From assembly GCF_900185645.1 (NCBI RefSeq), contig NZ_FYAM01000004.1, forward strand, positions 308,499-372,498: 64,000 nt of DNA, read 5' to 3'. The notes beneath the pieces were generated by a model. The model was given only the letters and a program-made list of their open reading frames with translations, ran no database searches and was not told the origin of the DNA. Origin of the DNA: Clostridium sp. BSD9I1 (GTDB lineage: Bacteria; Bacillota; Clostridia; Clostridiales; Clostridiaceae). Position numbers and translations under genes: made by a program. Positions 62,421-64,000 of the stretch are shown one piece after another; the stretch's first letter is position 1, and the number at the start of each line of letters is the position of its first letter.

Positions 62421-63206
62421 ATGGAATTTAAAAATGTTATCCTTGAAAAAGAAGGCAAGGTTGCTATTGTTAAAATCAATAGACCTCAAGCTTTAAATGC
62501 ACTAAATTCAGAAACTTTAAAGGAATTAGACATAATAGTTGATGATTTAGCAAATGATAATGAAGTATTAGCAGTTATACTTACTGGTGGTGGAGATAAG
62601 GCATTTGTAGCAGGTGCAGATATCACTGAAATGAAAGAGTTAAACACAATGGAAGGCAGGAAATTCGGAATACTTGGAAATAAAGTATTCAGAAAGTTAG
62701 AAACTTTAGAAAAACCTGTTATAGCAGCTATTCATGGATTTGCTCTTGGCGGCGGATGCGAAATAGCTATGGCTTGTGATATAAGAATAGCTACTACAAA
62801 GGCAAAATTTGGACAACCAGAAGTTGGCCTAGGAATTACTCCAGGTTTTGGTGGAACTCAAAGATTACCAAGACTTGTAGGAATGGGAATGGCTAAACAG
62901 TTAATATATACTGCAGACATAATAAATGCTGAAGAAGCTTTAAGAATTGGACTTGTAAATAAAGTTGTAGAAGTAGAAAGTCTAATGGATGAAGCTAAAG
63001 CTTTAGCTAATAAAATAGCAGCAAATGCACCTGTAGCTGTAATGCTTTCTAAAGCAGCTATAAACAGAGGAATGCAATGTGATATAGATACAGCGTTATC
63101 CTACGAATCAGAAGTGTTTGGAGAATGTTTCTCAACTGAAGACCAGACAGAAGGTATGACAGCATTTGTTGAAAAGAGAAAAGAAAAGAACTTCAAAAAT
63201 AGATAG
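62421..63206 (+). CDS. crt: 3-hydroxybutyryl-CoA dehydratase (crotonase)
   Basis: 261 residues. The oxyanion loops AGADITEM and HGFALGGGCEIAMACD, and the catalytic glutamates in EIAMACD and PEVGLGITPGFGGTQRLPR, are those of enoyl-CoA hydratase. It dehydrates 3-hydroxybutyryl-CoA to crotonyl-CoA in butyrate formation. First gene of the crt-bcd operon and controlled by the Rex site overlapping its promoter. GGGAGG precedes the start, and 14 bases separate it from bcd. Confidence 0.96.
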   Translation: MEFKNVILEKEGKVAIVKINRPQALNALNSETLKELDIIVDDLANDNEVLAVILTGGGDKAFVAGADITEMKELNTMEGRKFGILGNKVFRKLETLEKPVIAAIHGFALGGGCEIAMACDIRIATTKAKFGQPEVGLGITPGFGGTQRLPRLVGMGMAKQLIYTADIINAEEALRIGLVNKVVEVESLMDEAKALANKIAANAPVAVMLSKAAINRGMQCDIDTALSYESEVFGECFSTEDQTEGMTAFVEKRKEKNFKNR

Positions 63207-63220
63207 GAGGTAAAGTATAA

Positions 63221-64000
63221 TGAATTTTTCATTAACAAGAGAACAAGAATTTGTAAGACAGATGGTAAGAGAGTTTGCTGAAACTGAAGTAAAGCCATTA
63301 GCAGCAGAAATCGATATAACAGAAGAATTTCCAATGGAAAACGTAAAGAAGATGGCGAGACTTGGAATGATGGGAATACCATTTTCAAAGGAATTTGGTG
63401 GAGCAGGTGGAGACGTTGTTTCCTATGCAATAACAGTTGAAGAATTATCAAGAGTTTGTGCTTCAACAGGTGTTATCGTTTCAGCTCACACTTCATTATG
63501 TGCATCAGTAATAAATGAGCATGGAACACCAGCTCAAAAAGAAAAGTACTTACCAGCACTTGCTAAGGGTGAAAGAATAGGTGCTTTCGGATTAACTGAA
63601 CCAAACGCTGGTACAGATGCTGCAGGACAGCAGAGTATAGCTGTTGATATGGGAGATCACTACATATTAAACGGTTCAAAGATATTTATAACTAACGGTG
63701 GAGTAGCTGAAGTATTCATAGTATTTGCTATGACTGACAGAAGCAAAGGAACTAAAGGAATTTCCGCTTTCATAGTTGAAAAAGGAATGCCAGGATTCTC
63801 AATAGGTAAAGTAGAAGAAAAGCTTGGAATAAGAGCATCATCAACTACAGAACTTATATTTGAAGACGTTAAAGTTCCAAAAGAAAACCTACTTGGAAAA
63901 GAAGGAAAAGGATTTGGAATTGCCATGAAGACTCTTGATGGAGGAAGAATTGGTATAGCAGCTCAAGCTCTAGGAATAGCTCAAGGAGCATTTGATGAAG
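63221..64000 (+). CDS. bcd: Butyryl-CoA dehydrogenase (3' partial)
   Basis: The first 260 codons are present and the gene runs off the right edge. It opens MNFSLTREQEFVRQMVREFAE after AGGAGGT, and the acyl-CoA dehydrogenase signature GAFGLTEPNAGTDA and ITNGGVAEVFIVFAMTD, then FEDVKVPKENLLGKEGKGF, are clear. With Etf it reduces crotonyl-CoA to butyryl-CoA, bifurcating electrons to ferredoxin in clostridia. Etf genes and hbd are expected next, outside the window. Confidence 0.96.

Noticed and set aside
1..64000. CRISPR array or prophage
   Set aside because: No regularly spaced direct repeats of 25-40 bp and no phage structural or integrase genes were seen; the RusA-like gene is isolated.

Overview
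The window is low-GC, AT-rich DNA with dense genes, strong AAGGAGG-type ribosome binding sites and many intrinsic terminators. It encodes spore germination receptors, an anaerobic butyrate pathway (rex, crt, bcd), a superoxide reductase and an L-box controlled lysA. Together these point to a strictly anaerobic, spore-forming, butyrate-producing Clostridium (sensu stricto, cluster I). The species cannot be fixed from sequence reading alone.

Layout. 1-3.3 kb: the end of a membrane permease, a 4-hydroxybutyrate/butyrate-type CoA-transferase and a stress-type SDR oxidoreductase. 3.4-8.3 kb: a four-gene GerA-type germinant receptor operon in the order B-A-B-C. 8.3-13.5 kb: a BusR-like GntR/RCK_C repressor, a complete glycine-betaine ABC transporter and a second stand-alone betaine-binding lipoprotein; both promoters carry the same pair of palindromic operators. 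13.6-26.6 kb: DUF1275 protein, ftsH, helD, a tandem P-loop ATPase, a CDF cation exporter, M18 aminopeptidase, lysine riboswitch with lysA, desulfoferrodoxin and trpS.

26.7-36.2 kb is the most notable part: an all-plus-strand metal(loid) island between trpS and prfC. It holds arsR, arsC, acr3, then hgcA and hgcB (the corrinoid protein and ferredoxin known to methylate mercury), a split permease pair, a second arsR, an ArsP/YraQ-type permease, a small ferredoxin with an interrupted cysteine tail, two TM0996-type mini-thioredoxins, an MFS exporter and a ferritin-like protein. The HgcA cobalt-ligand motif is the unusual form NVWCAASK. The arrangement suggests corrinoid-based metal methylation combined with sensing, thiol redox and export; this combined role is inference.

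36.4-50.8 kb: prfC, two small minus-strand genes (Lmo0937-type membrane peptide and zinc ribbon), an AlbA_2 protein, tyrS, the tsaE-tsaB-rimI operon, a dual HD-domain protein, a ZnuA-like lipoprotein without its metal-binding histidines, tRNA-Trp, an FAD oxidoreductase, a RusA-like nuclease with a zinc ribbon, and tsaD. 51-57 kb: a five-gene peptide/nickel-type ABC transporter and proC. 58-64 kb: DUF1904, an EamA transporter, an ABC-F ATPase, the redox sensor rex and the start of the crt-bcd butyryl-CoA operon, with two Rex-like operators between rex and crt.

Two families of dispersed structured repeats are present: long covarying palindromes at 11173-11390 and 57812-58053, and a 130-150 bp element placed about 80 bp upstream of both ftsH and tyrS.
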